Assembly (NCBI GenBank): GCA_963921825.1
Contig: OY997589.1
Location: forward strand, 372,001 to 436,000
DNA from: Erodium maritimum
Lineage: Eukaryota > Streptophyta > Magnoliopsida > Geraniales > Geraniaceae
Length of the DNA stretch: 64,000 nt
Direction of reading: 5' to 3'
A program made the position numbers and the translations under genes. Positions within the stretch are counted from its first letter, which is position 1; every line of letters starts with the position of its first letter. The notes under the pieces were generated by a model. The model saw only the letters and a list, made by a program, of their open reading frames with translations. It did not search any database and was not told the origin of the DNA. Positions 19,815 through 30,840 of the stretch are shown here, piece after piece.

Positions 19815-21866
19815 ATGAAAGGAGGAAGTTTGTGTAGTTTGAGGATGACCCAGATTTCTCTTACTCTCGTTGCTCTTATTGTTACAACCGTGTTCCTTTT
19901 GACATGGGAGAAGAACCCTTTTCGTGCATCTCTGCTACTGACCCCAAATCGGTACATGTCACCTGGTTTGTTCTCAACTCAGACATATGCATACACACAT
20001 GATTGCATTTTACAAGTTTGAAACCAATCGATTAAGTTTTGATCAACATTAGCTATATCTGTTTTCTAAATGGTTTGTTTCGTTTCTCTTGTTGGTTACT
20101 TCATGTGGGCAGTATGTAAGAACTACACCAAGGGTCGATGGGTTGCAGACAGTAGGCGACCACTTTACTCGGGATTTGAGTGTAAGCAGTGGTTGTCGAT
20201 AATGTGGGCGTGTAGAATGACAAAGCGCAAAGATTTTGCCTACGAGGGGTATCGGTGGCAGCCAGAAAATTGTGCAATGCCGGAGTTTGAGGAGTCTGCA
20301 TTCTTGAGAAAGTAGGTTCCCATTTCATCACTCTCTTCGAATTTTACTATACAGAATGATATATAGTTTATGGTCTGCATAATAGAAAGTTAGAAATAAG
20401 GAAATGTATGCAAATGGATTTGCCATTCAATTCAATTAGATGAAGTTTTTAAGTACTTCTAAGCATAGCTGATAAAATAAATCCTGGGTTCATTCAAGTA
20501 TTGTTATTCTAGTTTATTCTACCGTTACTAAATAGTTTAAGGGTTAATTGCACATAACTACCCTTATGAATTGCCCACAAACACTTGACCCTTGGTGAAT
20601 TTTCCACACACATGCCTATCTTTATGAATTTTCACGTGTCACCATCATACAGAATAGACGGAAACCATCAAGATTTCTCGATTTTTTTTCAGGCACAGGA
20701 GTTTAAAATTTTATGATATCCCAAGACTAGTTATTCCCATCCTTTAATCTCCTGAATTCAATATGGTTCCGTGGAGGATTTCGAGAATGGAATCAAACTG
20801 AAATAGGAAGAGTAAAGCGCAAGAATGAGTGGTTTCAGGATATTTTAAATTTTACACTCGTGTGATGAAAAAAAAACGAAAACTTCAATGGTTTCTGTCT
20901 ATTTTATACTATTGTATCATGTGAAAAATCATAAGAGTAACCATGTGTCTGGATGGGTTTATCTGTTTGTGGGCAATTCATACAGGTAGTTATGTGCAAT
21001 TTACCAGTCTATCATAGGCATTTTGTCTAAACATTTATATACATTACAGAATGCAGAACAAAACAATCGCATTCATAGGCGATTCGTTGGGGAGGCAACA
21101 ATTCCAATCGTTGATGTGTATGGCCACAGGTGGAAAACACAACCCACTCGTTCAAGACATCGGTAAAGAATACGGTCTAGTCAAAGCTCCCGGAGCCATT
21201 CGCCCCGATGGCTGGGCCTACCGGTTCCCAACCACAAACACCACAATCCTATACTACTGGTCCGCAAGCCTCTCAGACCTAGTCCCCCTCAACACCACAT
21301 CCATAGCAATGCATCTGGACCGTCCACCAGCTTTCATGAGACAATATCTCAACAGATTCGACGTCCTAGTCCTCAACACGGGCCACCACTGGAACAGAGG
21401 GAAACTCGAATCCAACCATTGGATCATGCACATCAACGGGAAGCCTCATGAGGACCAAACCAGTGATGCAGTCCCAAATGCCAAGAACTTCACAATGCAC
21501 AGCGTGGTGAGATGGGTCGATTCACAGCTCGAGTCCCACCCGGGGCTCAAAGTCTTCTTCAGGACTATATCGCCGAGGCATTTCAAGAACGGGGATTGGA
21601 ACACCGGAGGGAGCTGTGGGGATACCGTCCCGTTGGCGGGTGGGAGTGAAGTGAGTCAAGATGGATCGAGTGATGCCCTTGTGGAGGGCGCGGTGAAGGG
21701 TACAAAGGTAAATATACTCGATATTACTGCTATTTCGAAATTAAGAGATGAAGGTCATATTTCTCGTTATACTCCTAAGAGAACGCTTAATACATCGGAT
21801 TGCTTGCATTGGTGCTTGCCTGGCGTACCCGATACTTGGAATGAAATCCTCGTAGCACAACTATAG
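19815..21866 (+). CDS. TBL14: Trichome birefringence-like protein (TBL14-type)
   Basis: Golgi type II membrane protein of the TBL/DUF231 family, whose characterised members O-acetylate wall polysaccharides such as xylan, mannan, pectin and xyloglucan. Exons 19815-19965, 20113-20311 and 21050-21866 sum to 1167 bp (388 residues), phases consistent. Order: short basic N terminus, membrane anchor at about residues 11-30, a PMR5N domain starting [20 protein letters not shown] with its cysteine/tryptophan pattern, the catalytic GDS block ([13 protein letters not shown], about 21072) and the C-terminal DxxH block ([15 protein letters not shown], about 21797). Both catalytic motifs are intact. Overall similarity is to the TBL14/15/16 subgroup from memory; the choice of TBL14 leans on its neighbour PMT26. 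The acetyl acceptor cannot be told from sequence. Intron 2 carries a MITE. Confidence 0.92.
20541..21005. mobile_element. MITE in TBL14 intron 2
   Basis: Terminal inverted repeats GGGTTAATTGCACATAACT on the left and GGTAAATTGCACATAACTACC (inverted) on the right, with long internal arms including GAATTGCCCACAAACAC and its complement. Same subfamily as 62311-62422 and 8763-9166. No clear target duplication here. It ends about 45 bases before the exon 3 acceptor. Confidence 0.75.
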
Positions 21867-23001
21867 AAAAAATCGTTATACGAATATGTTATGTACCTTG
21901 GCTTCGTTACTCGGTCGAGTATTATAGGCAAGTCGTGTAGTTTTCGATATGATTTCGATTCTGTTTCTGATATTTGTCTGGAAATGGAATGATTGTTAGC
22001 TTCAATTCATGTTGTAGGATGTTTTCATCCTAGGAATGTAGTTCTTGTCATTTGAAATGTACCATTGCATAGAGCAATACATTAGAGGAAAATAAGGTTG
22101 CAACTCTAGACTTTTGTGGGATGAGAGAATTGTCGTTTTCAATGCTTATGGGAATTATACAATGTCCAAGTATTTATTTTGTTTAGTTACTAAAGTTTCG
22201 TTAAATAATTAATTATATTTAATATAATTAAAATATAATTTGGAGTTCTTATTGAATGAATCCAGTACAAATTAATTCGAGTTTTAATATTTATTCGCTT
22301 ATTGGATTTCATCTTAACTATATAAATTATTCGAGTAGAAATTGAATATAAACTAAACCAAATCGAATCCTAAGAAAAACATACTCTGTTTGAACGGTCT
22401 ACAGAATTACAGTCCTCCATCCTCTAGGGTGTGTGCATGAACCGTCTCCTATCCGACATTTCGGACCGATTTGTCATTCATCGGTTCCTAATTATAACGG
22501 TCATAATCGACCTGTTTGAATACGAATTTGGGACCATTAGCCCTCCGATAATTAACGAGCCAATTCCAATTTGACCAGTATCATCATTTTGAATTTGTAA
22601 ACTACACGAACTTTGAATTAACAACATTCGAACTAAGTTGAGCGTCCAAAATTAAATTCTTGGTGAAAAAAATCAGTAAGAAGTTATCGATAAGGTTTAC
22701 TCGAGAATTAATCGAGTTGGTCGTTTTCTATTGATAAAAAAAATAAGGATTAAATATCGAAACTTACTCCGAAGTAATATTCACTAACATTATACTATCC
22801 ACGTTTTCAAAATGAACACTACACTACCTTAAGTATCTGTCACGAGATTTTGTTATTGAAAATGGACGAAATTTTTCATTCCGTTAGATGGTAAAACAAC
22901 GAACGAGTAAGTTTCGATATTTAACTCAAAGAATAATCTACGAAGTTAGTTTTGCTTGGCTAACACTACACACTACATCTTCGTCACTGACACTCACCTC
23001 G
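21867..23001. other. Intergenic spacer TBL14-HDA14
   Basis: The first 200-300 bases are the probable TBL14 3' UTR. The rest is AT-rich with no open frame of note, no strong repeat and no obvious TATA box before the HDA14 start. Confidence 0.6.
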
Positions 23002-26000
23002 ATGGAGCTTCAAGCTTTGCTCTGTTCTTCATCGTTTCCAGGTACTGAACCCACGAAACCATCGCTCTCTCCTTAATCATTATCCTTCTCTTTCTCCCCC
23101 CACAAAATTGACTCATGTTTCTCTCTGAACCCATTTCGCGATTCCGTTTCAGGGAACTTATTACCGCATCGTTTTCACGAACATGCAAGGTCTGGAGGAA
23201 GGAGATGCTTCCGAAGAGCTTCAATTTTGTGCTCAGGTAGTGCGGAGAGGAGCTCGAATTTGCCTTCTGATTCACAATTAGCCGATGCCCGCGTGATCTA
23301 CAGTGTAGCTCCTGCAATGGGTCATAACCAGGTTTGGTTCTCTAGCTCGTTGACATGAGTTCTTCAATTTCAGTTTATTTTGAGTAATTGTCGTGTGGGT
23401 CTGAGCTTCAATTGCATATGGTTACTGTATCAGGCAATGGAGATAACTGATACATGGTCTCAGCTCTTTCAAGTTGCTTGAATGCTACTAATTTCTATTC
23501 TGATTTTTGGACATCTGAAATGAGTTTAATCCTTTCAATTTCTGTATTAGTTCTGTAAATGCTTTGTATTTGGGAACTTGAGTTCATTGTAGTATGGATT
23601 TTTCATTTTGCTGGTGATAGGAGCTTGGATGGTACTAATTTCTATGTTTAGTTTTGGGTATTTGTGTATTAGTTCTGTGAATGCTTCATATTTGGGAGCT
23701 CGAGTTCATTGAAGTTTAGATTTTGCTTTGTGTTGGTGATAGGAGTCGCATCCCGAATCTCATTTTAGAGTTCCAGCAATTGTGGATGCACTTGAAAGTA
23801 TGGAGCTCACTTCAAAGGTATCAAATTTATAGTATCCAATTGGAAAAACGTTTTTTCCTAACCCTCTTCAACCTTCAGTTATCACGTCCTAACTTATGTG
23901 ACGTTCAGTTATCACTTCCTAGCTCAAAAAATTTCTTTTTTACAATTCCTAACCCAAAGGTGGTATTTTTTTTACAAAAAGTAGCTGTTTTTTCGCAGTT
24001 AGGAATTGTAAAAAAATACCACCTTTGGTTAGGAATTGTAAAAAAGAAATTTTTTGAGCTAGGAAGTGATAACTGAAGGTTACATAAGTTAGGATGTGAT
24101 AAACAAAGGTTCAAATAGGTTGGGAATCGGTGTTATCCCTATCTAATTTTCATGTATGAGTTCATTGGGATGAATCTTATTATGAGAAGAGCTTTGTTGC
24201 TTTATGTAAATCTAAGTTTTAAGGCACCATTTCTGCTTCTTGGTTGGTAGAACCTTTTAAGTTTTAGGAAGCCCTATAGGTGAGGGGTTGTCAGTGTCAC
24301 CTTTCGTTATTCATCAAAAACCCACGAATTCACAACGACTAGGTGATGATTTTATCAATAACCCATTGCCTCCTTTTCAATGTGTTCCTGATCAAAAACT
24401 CACGTTTTCAGTGGGTTTTTGTCTTTTTGATGAATAAGAGAATGTGTAAGCGAAATTACCCCTAAGTTTTGACTGATGTGAAGGTGGTCTAAAATTGTAG
24501 TATGAGAGCTCGAACTCAATATAAGTATCATTATAGCTTTTGACCTTCAAATATATCACTATATCTTGGCCTTTTCCGCTTTTGGGGCACATTTTGTTTT
24601 CCTTCTTTTACAAAATCCTAATGATGTTCAACTCAATGGGGCTGAAAAGCTCATTCGGTTCTTATAATGAACAAAATCAATGTAACAAATGGCGGTGAAA
24701 GGATGAAGTTTTGATTGTTTTTCTTAATCTCATTATGCAGTTCCGTGGCTCTCAGATAATTGAACTTCAGAATTTCAAACCTGCTTCCATAGATGACATT
24801 GCAAGTGTTCATGCAAGAGCTTATGTAACTGGGCTCGAGAAGGTAGCTTTTCAAGCTTCTTTTCTCTATTACTTGTGCCTTATAAGTTTTCTTTTTGTTC
24901 CTCAATTCCTTTACTGCTACTATTGTTCACTTGAAGTTGTGTGTAGGCAATGGATAAGGCTTCCCAAGAGGGCATTATTTTTGTTGAAGGCACTGGACCG
25001 ACATATGCAACTGCATCTGTAAGTGCCGATATATCCTTCACGCTTTTCTTTCTCGATCAGATAAGGGAAAATCTAACTCAGCTATCCCTAAGTATGCATC
25101 ATTCTCACCCCTATGTTTGAAATTTTCTTGACCACCCTTGTAAGTTTTTTGTACTCTCAATTTATCCCAATTCCGTCAATCTTGGGTTGAAATGACGAAA
25201 ATACTCGTGAAAAATAAAATAAAAAATAATAAGGGTATTTTCATCATTTCACACCCCAAGTTGATGGAATTGGGGTAAGCTGAGACTAAAAAAAACTTAG
25301 GGGGTTGTCAAAAACTTCTTAAACTTAGGGGTAGTTAATTGAGAACGGTGCATACTTAGGGGTAGCTGAGTGAGATTATCCCCCAGATAATATAGATCGA
25401 TTATACTAATTATTATTTTTACGCCATATATAATGTTCATTTGTGTCGTTTCTTTCTTATTATGATATAAATGATTCAGACATTCCAAGAGTCACTGATA
25501 GCAGCTGGAGCAGGAATTTCTGTAGTTGATGCAGTGGTAATGCTCGACCTGGCACATCAATCTCTTCACAACATTCTCATCTTTTCTCTGGAATTTTCAT
25601 TTTGATTTTAATGGCTATAAGATCGTAGACTTGCAAAGAACATTATATTTTAATCTCTTTCATAATATTTTCTTACATTTCAGATTGCAGCATCACAGAA
25701 CAGCCAGGCTCCGCCTATAGGTTTTGCTTTGATAAGGCCTCCAGGACACCATGCTGTTCCAAAAGGGCCTATGGGGTTTTGTGTTTTTGGTAACATAGCC
25801 ATAGCAGCTCGTCATGCTCAACGGGTTCATGGGCTAAAGCGTGTCTTCATCATTGATTTTGACGTTCACCATGGAAATGGAACAAATGATGCTTTCTATG
25901 AGGATCCAGATATATTCTTTCTTTCAACTCACCAGGTACGACATGATTATATGCTTCAAGAACAATGCAGTTTCATCTTTACTCCAATTCAAATTAACAT

Positions 26001-28776
26001 GTAGAGGTTCTATCTTAATTTCCTAGGGGATTCCTTAAAACTACCTTTATGAGTTGTCCAGAACAGAAAACTACTGTTTGAAAAAGTATGGTCTGCAAAA
26101 TTGTACGCAGTGGGATTTTTGTTCGTTTTTAAACAAAATAATTATTTTACCCCTGAATCTTTTGAAAAACAACAATTTTGGCAGAAGTAATTAAAATAAT
26201 ACTTTTTAAAAAATAATTAAAATGATGGTGAATACCTAATATAAGTATTTTTTTTAATTTATCTTTCATTTCAAGGGCAATTTTGTCATTTTGAGAAAAA
26301 AATATATCCATTTTAACAAAATATTCTTGCATATTTGTCCATTTTAATGGAATTTTTTAAGTTCGTTTTTTTTCATAGGGTAGTTTTACATTCGTGGGCG
26401 ATTCATTAAGGTAGTTTCAAGGAATCCCCATTTTCTAGATGATTAATATCGGATGAAGGTTCATAAACATTTCCTCACACGCACAAACAACCAATAAATT
26501 CAATAGTACTCATTTTGATTCAGGATGGAAGCTATCCCGGTACTGGTAAAATTGATCAGGTAGGCCATGGAGATGGTGAAGGAGCAACGCTGAATCTGCC
26601 TCTACCGGGAGGCTCAGGTGATATTGCTATGAGAAAGGTGTTTGATGAAGTTATTGTACCTTGTGCCCAAAGCTTCAAGCCCGATATAATTCTTGTATCA
26701 GCTGGGTAAGTTGCTAACAATTACCAAATATCGAGTTTCTGTGTTTTTTTTTTATCAGCAAGTTTTTTTTTATAAAAGACCATGATTTCAAAAGTGAAAG
26801 ACATGGCCGAGGGTATTACCCCTCAAGTACACAACGAACAGGGCTTAAAAGCCAACCAAACATTACAAACATGGGTCTAACAAATCCTACACCCAGATAA
26901 CTCAAATGAAGCACAAAACAACCAAACAATACAACAATGGGTCTAACAAAACCTACACCCAAATAACTCAAATGAAGCACAAATACAAGGGTCGAGCCCA
27001 AACAGAAAGAAAACCATCATGCCCATCTAGGGGCAAACCGGGTCAACCAGGCCCAAATCAAAGTAAAACCAAAACAACGAAAAAAGAAAAAAAGTGTCCT
27101 CGAGCCCCGCGCCACCAAAGATCACGCCCCTACAGCCAGAACCACTTCTCTGAAATGAAGCAACGACGACCAAACTCAGCCGGAAAACAGGCGAACAACA
27201 ACCGGTCCAAAACACCAAGACGAGAAGTGAGAGCCCAGACGTCGAGAAGCCACCCCCAAAGGCGACGGAGCCAACCCCCAGACAGAACCACAGAGCAAAC
27301 AACACCCACAAACCTCTTCTTTCCCCACAACCCGCAAGGATCCCACAAAGGGCAAGTAGGAACCCCGACGCCGAGAAAATCCCACTGTCGACCCAAAACT
27401 CAAGAAGCTTCCTTGGACCTAAACCATCCACCACACCCAAGGTGAAACCCCACCGAACCCAACCCCCATAACTTCAACAGAGCCTAAGGCTGAAACAACC
27501 TACGCCGGTAAACGCCGGCCGTGAGCCCCGAACCACACCACCATGGTCGGGAAAGGAAGTTTGATGAGGGGAGGGTTTGGGAAGTAACCCAGAGGATAGT
27601 GGATGAGAAGGCCAAGGAGAAAACAACCAAGTATAACCTAGATCTCGTCTCTCCGATCTCCGAGAAGAGATCCCGACGGCGGCCAGCACCTACTGGTCGG
27701 CCAGGAGGGGAAGAGACAACGACCAGAGCCTCAAAAGAGAGGCGTTGGCGTCAGGAAACAGGGGGGCGCAAACAGAAGGGAAAGAGAAGAGAATACCTGA
27801 GCCCAGATCCGAGTTCCCCTTTCTCAGATCTCGAAGAATCCAAGACCCATCGGCGGCCAACACCAACCGGATGTCCATATACGGCGAGAAACAGCTCCAT
27901 AAAGGGCGCCGAGGAGTAGATCTGAGCAGCCAAAGTAGTAGAGGAAGAAGAAGACTGAGTGGCCTGAAGGAGGAAGGAGGAAAGGTTCAGGGAAAGGAAG
28001 GAAAGGGAAGTAAAAAGAAAGAGAAGAAGAAGACCATCGGCGACAGCCCCGAGAGGCCGCCACCGGCGGTCAAGGACGGAGGGAGACGGGGGAGCTCTGG
28101 CTTAGGGTTTGGAAACACCTAGAGAGAGGTCGCAATTCGAGTTTCTGTGCTTTAACCCAAGCCAAAGTGTACATCGTTACTGAGCTCTGTCCAGGTACTA
28201 TGGTCATGTACTGGACCCACTAGCCAGATTCTCTAGTCCCTTTGTGCCCCAAATTTATGGGTGAGAAATGATAAAAATACCCTCATGTAAAAATAAAAAA
28301 GAGTTTGTTGGTCAAAAACTTAGGAAATCATCAAAAACTTTCAAAACTTAGGTTTAGTTGAGTGGGAAAGATGCATATTAAGGGTAGTTGAGTTAGATCA
28401 TCCTAACAATTACTAGATCGAGTTTTTGTGTGTTCTAACCCGAACTGAAGCGTAAATCGTTACTGAACTCTACAGGTATGATGGTCATGTACTGGACCCG
28501 TTAGCGAGTTTCCAATTCACAACAGGAACATACTACACACTTGCATCGTATATCAAACAACTGGCCGAGGATCTATGTCGTGGTCGCTGCGTATTTTTCT
28601 TGGAAGGCGGATACAACCTTAAATCTTTGTCATACTCAGTAGCAGACTCATTTCGTGCTTTTCTCGGGGAACCAAGCCTGGCATCGGAGTTCGATAATCC
28701 AGCCATTTTATATGAAGAACCATCGGCTAAGGTGATGCAGGCAATTCAGAGAGTGAAACACATACACTCCCTATGA
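23002..28776 (+). CDS. HDA14: Histone deacetylase HDA14-type (plastid)
   Basis: Class II-type zinc deacetylase. The Arabidopsis HDA14 orthologue is plastid-located and deacetylates stromal proteins. Exons 23002-23041, 23153-23331, 23743-23817, 24741-24842, 24947-25018, 25480-25536, 25684-25935, 26524-26705 and 28476-28776 total 1260 bp (419 residues), all phases consistent. The N terminus is Ser/Arg-rich and low in acidic residues, fitting a transit peptide. The catalytic domain shows RPPGHHAVP (active-site His pair), [12 protein letters not shown] (zinc ligands Asp and His, general acid/base region), [25 protein letters not shown] (third zinc-ligand region, split by the last intron) and FFLEGGYNL. 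The last intron (26706-28475) is expanded to 1.8 kb by a LINE-derived insertion and a duplicated acceptor with part of exon 9. Intron 3 contains two foldback elements, introns 5 and 7 each a MITE. Despite this load the reading frame is undamaged. Confidence 0.95.
23850..24145. repeat. Near-perfect foldback (hairpin) in HDA14 intron 3
   Basis: About 23900-23985 is repeated in inverted orientation at about 23992-24082. It includes CTAGCTCAAAAAATTTC and TACAATTCCTAACCCAAAGG with few mismatches, separated by a short loop. Outer arms (CTTCAGTTATCAC, CCTAACTTATGT) extend the pairing to about 300 bp. A transcript would fold into one long hairpin. MITE-like, family not identified. Confidence 0.85.
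24246..24440. repeat. Foldback element, second copy at 57165-57350
   Basis: Inverted arms around TTATTCATCAAAAACCCACG and GGGTTTTTGTCTTTTTGATG. The same arms and spacing recur at 57165-57350 between the U-box and TPR genes, so this is a dispersed MITE family. Confidence 0.65.
25065..25383. mobile_element. MITE in HDA14 intron 5
   Basis: Ends GGGAAAATCTAACTCAGCTA and, inverted, GGGGATAATCTCACTCAGCT. CAGATAA flanks both sides. Internal arms carry CCCCAAGTT and TCCCAATTCCGTCAA. A partial relative lies at about 28255-28412 in the same gene. Confidence 0.65.
26029..26429. mobile_element. Mutator-like MITE in HDA14 intron 7
   Basis: Ends GGGATTCCTT...GGAATCCCC, inverted, with ACTACCTTTATGAG-type subterminal sequence repeated in inverted form. 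Flanked by ATTTCCTAG (26020-26028) and ATTTTCTAG (26430-26438), 8 of 9 identical. No coding sequence. Confidence 0.75.
26744..28136 (-). mobile_element. LINE-derived insertion in the last HDA14 intron
   Basis: A block of about 1.4 kb, GC-rich for most of its length, inserted antisense to HDA14. A perfect 13-bp target duplication, TCGAGTTTCTGTG, lies at 26731-26743 and 28137-28149. On the minus strand it ends TTTTATAAAAAAAAACTTG then ATAAAAAAAAAA, a LINE-style tail that resembles the end of the LINE at 43207-47240. No reverse-transcriptase motifs remain. The 5' part is C/T- and CCG-rich and may be a LINE 5' UTR, so I read it as an internally deleted, non-autonomous LINE. The long frames on both strands are byproducts of GC content. 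Confidence 0.8.
28195..28263 (+). pseudogene. Duplicated HDA14 acceptor and partial exon (pseudo-exon)
   Basis: The segment 28137-28225 copies the end of the last HDA14 intron plus the start of exon 9 (true copy about 28426-28508). It keeps an acceptor, GTCCAG, before GTACTATGGTCATGTACTGG. Read in the exon frame it gives [11 protein letters not shown], then diverges and stops at TGA (28261-28263). The conserved Asp of SAGYD, in a zinc-ligand region, is replaced by Tyr. Splicing to this site would truncate HDA14 by about 80 residues. A MITE-like half element (about 28255-28412) separates the two copies. Confidence 0.85.
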
Positions 28777-28995
28777 GATCCTTAAACCTTATACTTACAA
28801 TATATTGTATAAGTGTACCTAATCTGTATACGAATATAAAGTTTCTCTGTGTAGATGACACATGTTTCTTAGTGCAATATTAAAACGTTGTACACATGTT
28901 CAGGTTTTTTTATGGTAACATGTCTTGGTTTGTTGGAAGTGTCACCATGAAAGTGCTTTGTTACCATAATCATGATTTTAGTGTGATGTCACTCT

Positions 28996-29345
28996 CAGGG
29001 CCGGCTCAATGATTATTTAAGTTTAAAGCAGGAATTTGATTGATAACTTTTTTTCTTATGAAAGAAAACAATAGAAAAATAGGTAAAATTGTACCTATAA
29101 ATAAAATTATACTAGATGATATTGAGAAAATTGAGTTTCAACATCTATTTATAACACTAAAAAATCTAAAATGAATTATAGATATTAGTTTCTAACAAGA
29201 CACCATCGACGGATAATCTTTATCGTCTAAAATTTTATACAAAAATTCAAATATTTATGGATTTACACTTCTCCCTAAATGATATATATATATATATATA
29301 TATATTCATGTCATGTTCGGATGTGATATGTTCAAGATAATTCTA
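28996..29345. mobile_element. Truncated non-autonomous hAT copy
   Basis: Begins CAGGGCCGGCTCAATGATTA and runs parallel to the first 330 bp of the element at 36023-37473 (shared phrases include TTATACTAGATGATATT and TTAGTTTCTAACAAGACACC). The right terminus is missing. A TA microsatellite lies at about 29282-29306. Confidence 0.7.
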
Positions 29346-29384
29346 CACTATATTATTTATAGGCGTTCTTGCTTTAGAATGTTA

Positions 29385-29760
29385 TCCTAAAGCAAGAACG
29401 TCTGGTTCATCGGTTTGGGTACTGGTTTTTTATCGTTTCTATCCAGTTCAATGAAAAAGAGTGTCGGTTCAGTTCGACTACCCGCGTTTTTTTCAGTTTC
29501 GATTTTTTACCCATCCTATTAGAGTCTGGTTCCGATCAATCGATTAATTTCTGGTTAATCGATTCGGGTCTTTCGAAACCAGATCCCAAACCAAGAACAT
29601 CCGGTTAATCGGTTCTGGTACCGGTTCTATCCGGTTCAGTAAAAAAGAGCACCGTTCAGTTCGATACTTCGATTACCCATGTTTTCTTCCATTTTGGTTT
29701 TTTTACCCACCCCTATCAAAGTCCGGGTCTAATCGAAATCGAAAAAATCCGACCGGCCGG
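29385..29760. repeat. Tandem duplication rich in CGGTTC motifs
   Basis: Two copies of about 190 bp (from about 29390 and 29590), each starting AAGAAC(G/A)TC(T/C)GGTT and containing GGTACYGGTT, GGTTCAGTTCGA and TTTTTTACCCA(T/C)CC. No coding capacity. Likely an old MITE duplicated in tandem. Confidence 0.6.
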
Positions 29761-30205
29761 TTCTGCTCCCATCAATCTCAGGAAGTCAATTTAATCTGTT
29801 GTGGCACAGTAGATATTGTTCTTTTCTTACCGCAACATTATTAGAAAAAAAGCAATTCTTCGTGTCAATCTTAAGATGAAGTACATCAATTCACTCATAA
29901 CTAATCTAGCACCTTGTGGGTTCATCTGGGCCCTTGCCATTGAAGCATATATGTGCATGCTTTGCTGTCCTTGAAGCATCTTTTTTATATGTCCTTTTTC
30001 TTCTTTTTTCCAGATAAGTTCATTTCACCCTCTTCTGTAGGACCTACATTGTGCACGTCAACACAAGATATTGACATGTTTTATGTGAGTTTGTCTCATA
30101 TCGGATAATTAAGAAGTTAAAAAAGAGTCGATGTAGATGTTAAACACGTATACTTATTCTTTTCGATCATACCAATGTTTAATATGTAAGTTTAAATTTC
30201 GCTTA

Positions 30206-30837
30206 GAGCATCTCTTGTGGTAGTCCAGGGCCTTATAGTTAGGGGTGGGCAAAAATATGCAATAAACTAGGACAATTGCATCGAACTAAAGGATGTTTTA
30301 ACAGAATTGGAACCGAACGTCGAACGATGAACTTAGTGGTTTGGGTCCGGTTTTCATTATTAAAAACCATCGGTTAACCGACCTTAACCGAGCTGCTCAA
30401 GATTATGAGCCTACAACCAGGGGTGGAACCAGGCAAAATCTAACAAGGGTAACCTGGGAGGATTCGAACCCATGTTTTGTAAAAGAAGTTCGAAAACCTT
30501 TAACCAATAAACCATTTTTCATTATGTTTACGGATACCTATGGAAACCCTAAAACCCCTCTGGTTCCACCCCTGCCTACAACATCAGGTGTGTACTCGGG
30601 TCAATTGTGAGTCACAATGACACCCCTCCAGACTGGGCTGACATGGGTTATCACTGCATGTCGTGTGGTAAGTGGTCACAACCAGTTTCTCCTCTTTTCA
30701 TCCGAGCACATGAGCGAAGAATCTTTCGCCCACATACTAAAATTTCCCTGCATTTTTCCAATAAAGTAGACGATTCGTCCAACGAAATCTCTTTCTCAGT
30801 TTATTATTCCCTAATTCGCCTACCGTTGAAGATGCTC
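30206..30837. mobile_element. Probable PIF/Harbinger (Tourist-like) element with nested insertions
   Basis: Ends GAGCATCTCTTGTGGTAG on the left and GAGCATCTTCAACGGTAG (inverted) on the right, flanked by TTA at 30203-30205 and 30838-30840, the 3-bp target of Tourist-like MITEs. It contains the hAT MITE at 30418-30574, which inserted later, and other foreign-looking sequence from about 30240 (AGGGGTGGGCAAA). Confidence 0.55.
30418..30574. mobile_element. hAT-type MITE with perfect ends and 8-bp target duplication
   Basis: 157-bp element with identical 15-bp terminal inverted repeats, CAGGGGTGGAACCAG, and a perfect 8-bp target duplication, CCTACAAC, at 30410-30417 and 30575-30582. On the minus strand it contains GGGTTCGAATCC, identical to the tRNA T-arm/B-box core. 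The sharp boundaries indicate recent insertion. Confidence 0.92.
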
Positions 30838-30840
30838 TTA

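Noticed and set aside
26906..28122. Long frames of 88-179 codons on both strands
   Set aside because: They lie inside the GC-rich LINE-derived insertion, lack recognisable domains, and exist in several overlapping frames, as expected from base composition.
30445..30475. Possible tRNA gene suggested by GGGTTCGAATCC
   Set aside because: Only the T-arm core is present; no acceptor stem, D-arm or A box at the right distance. It is internal to a hAT MITE.
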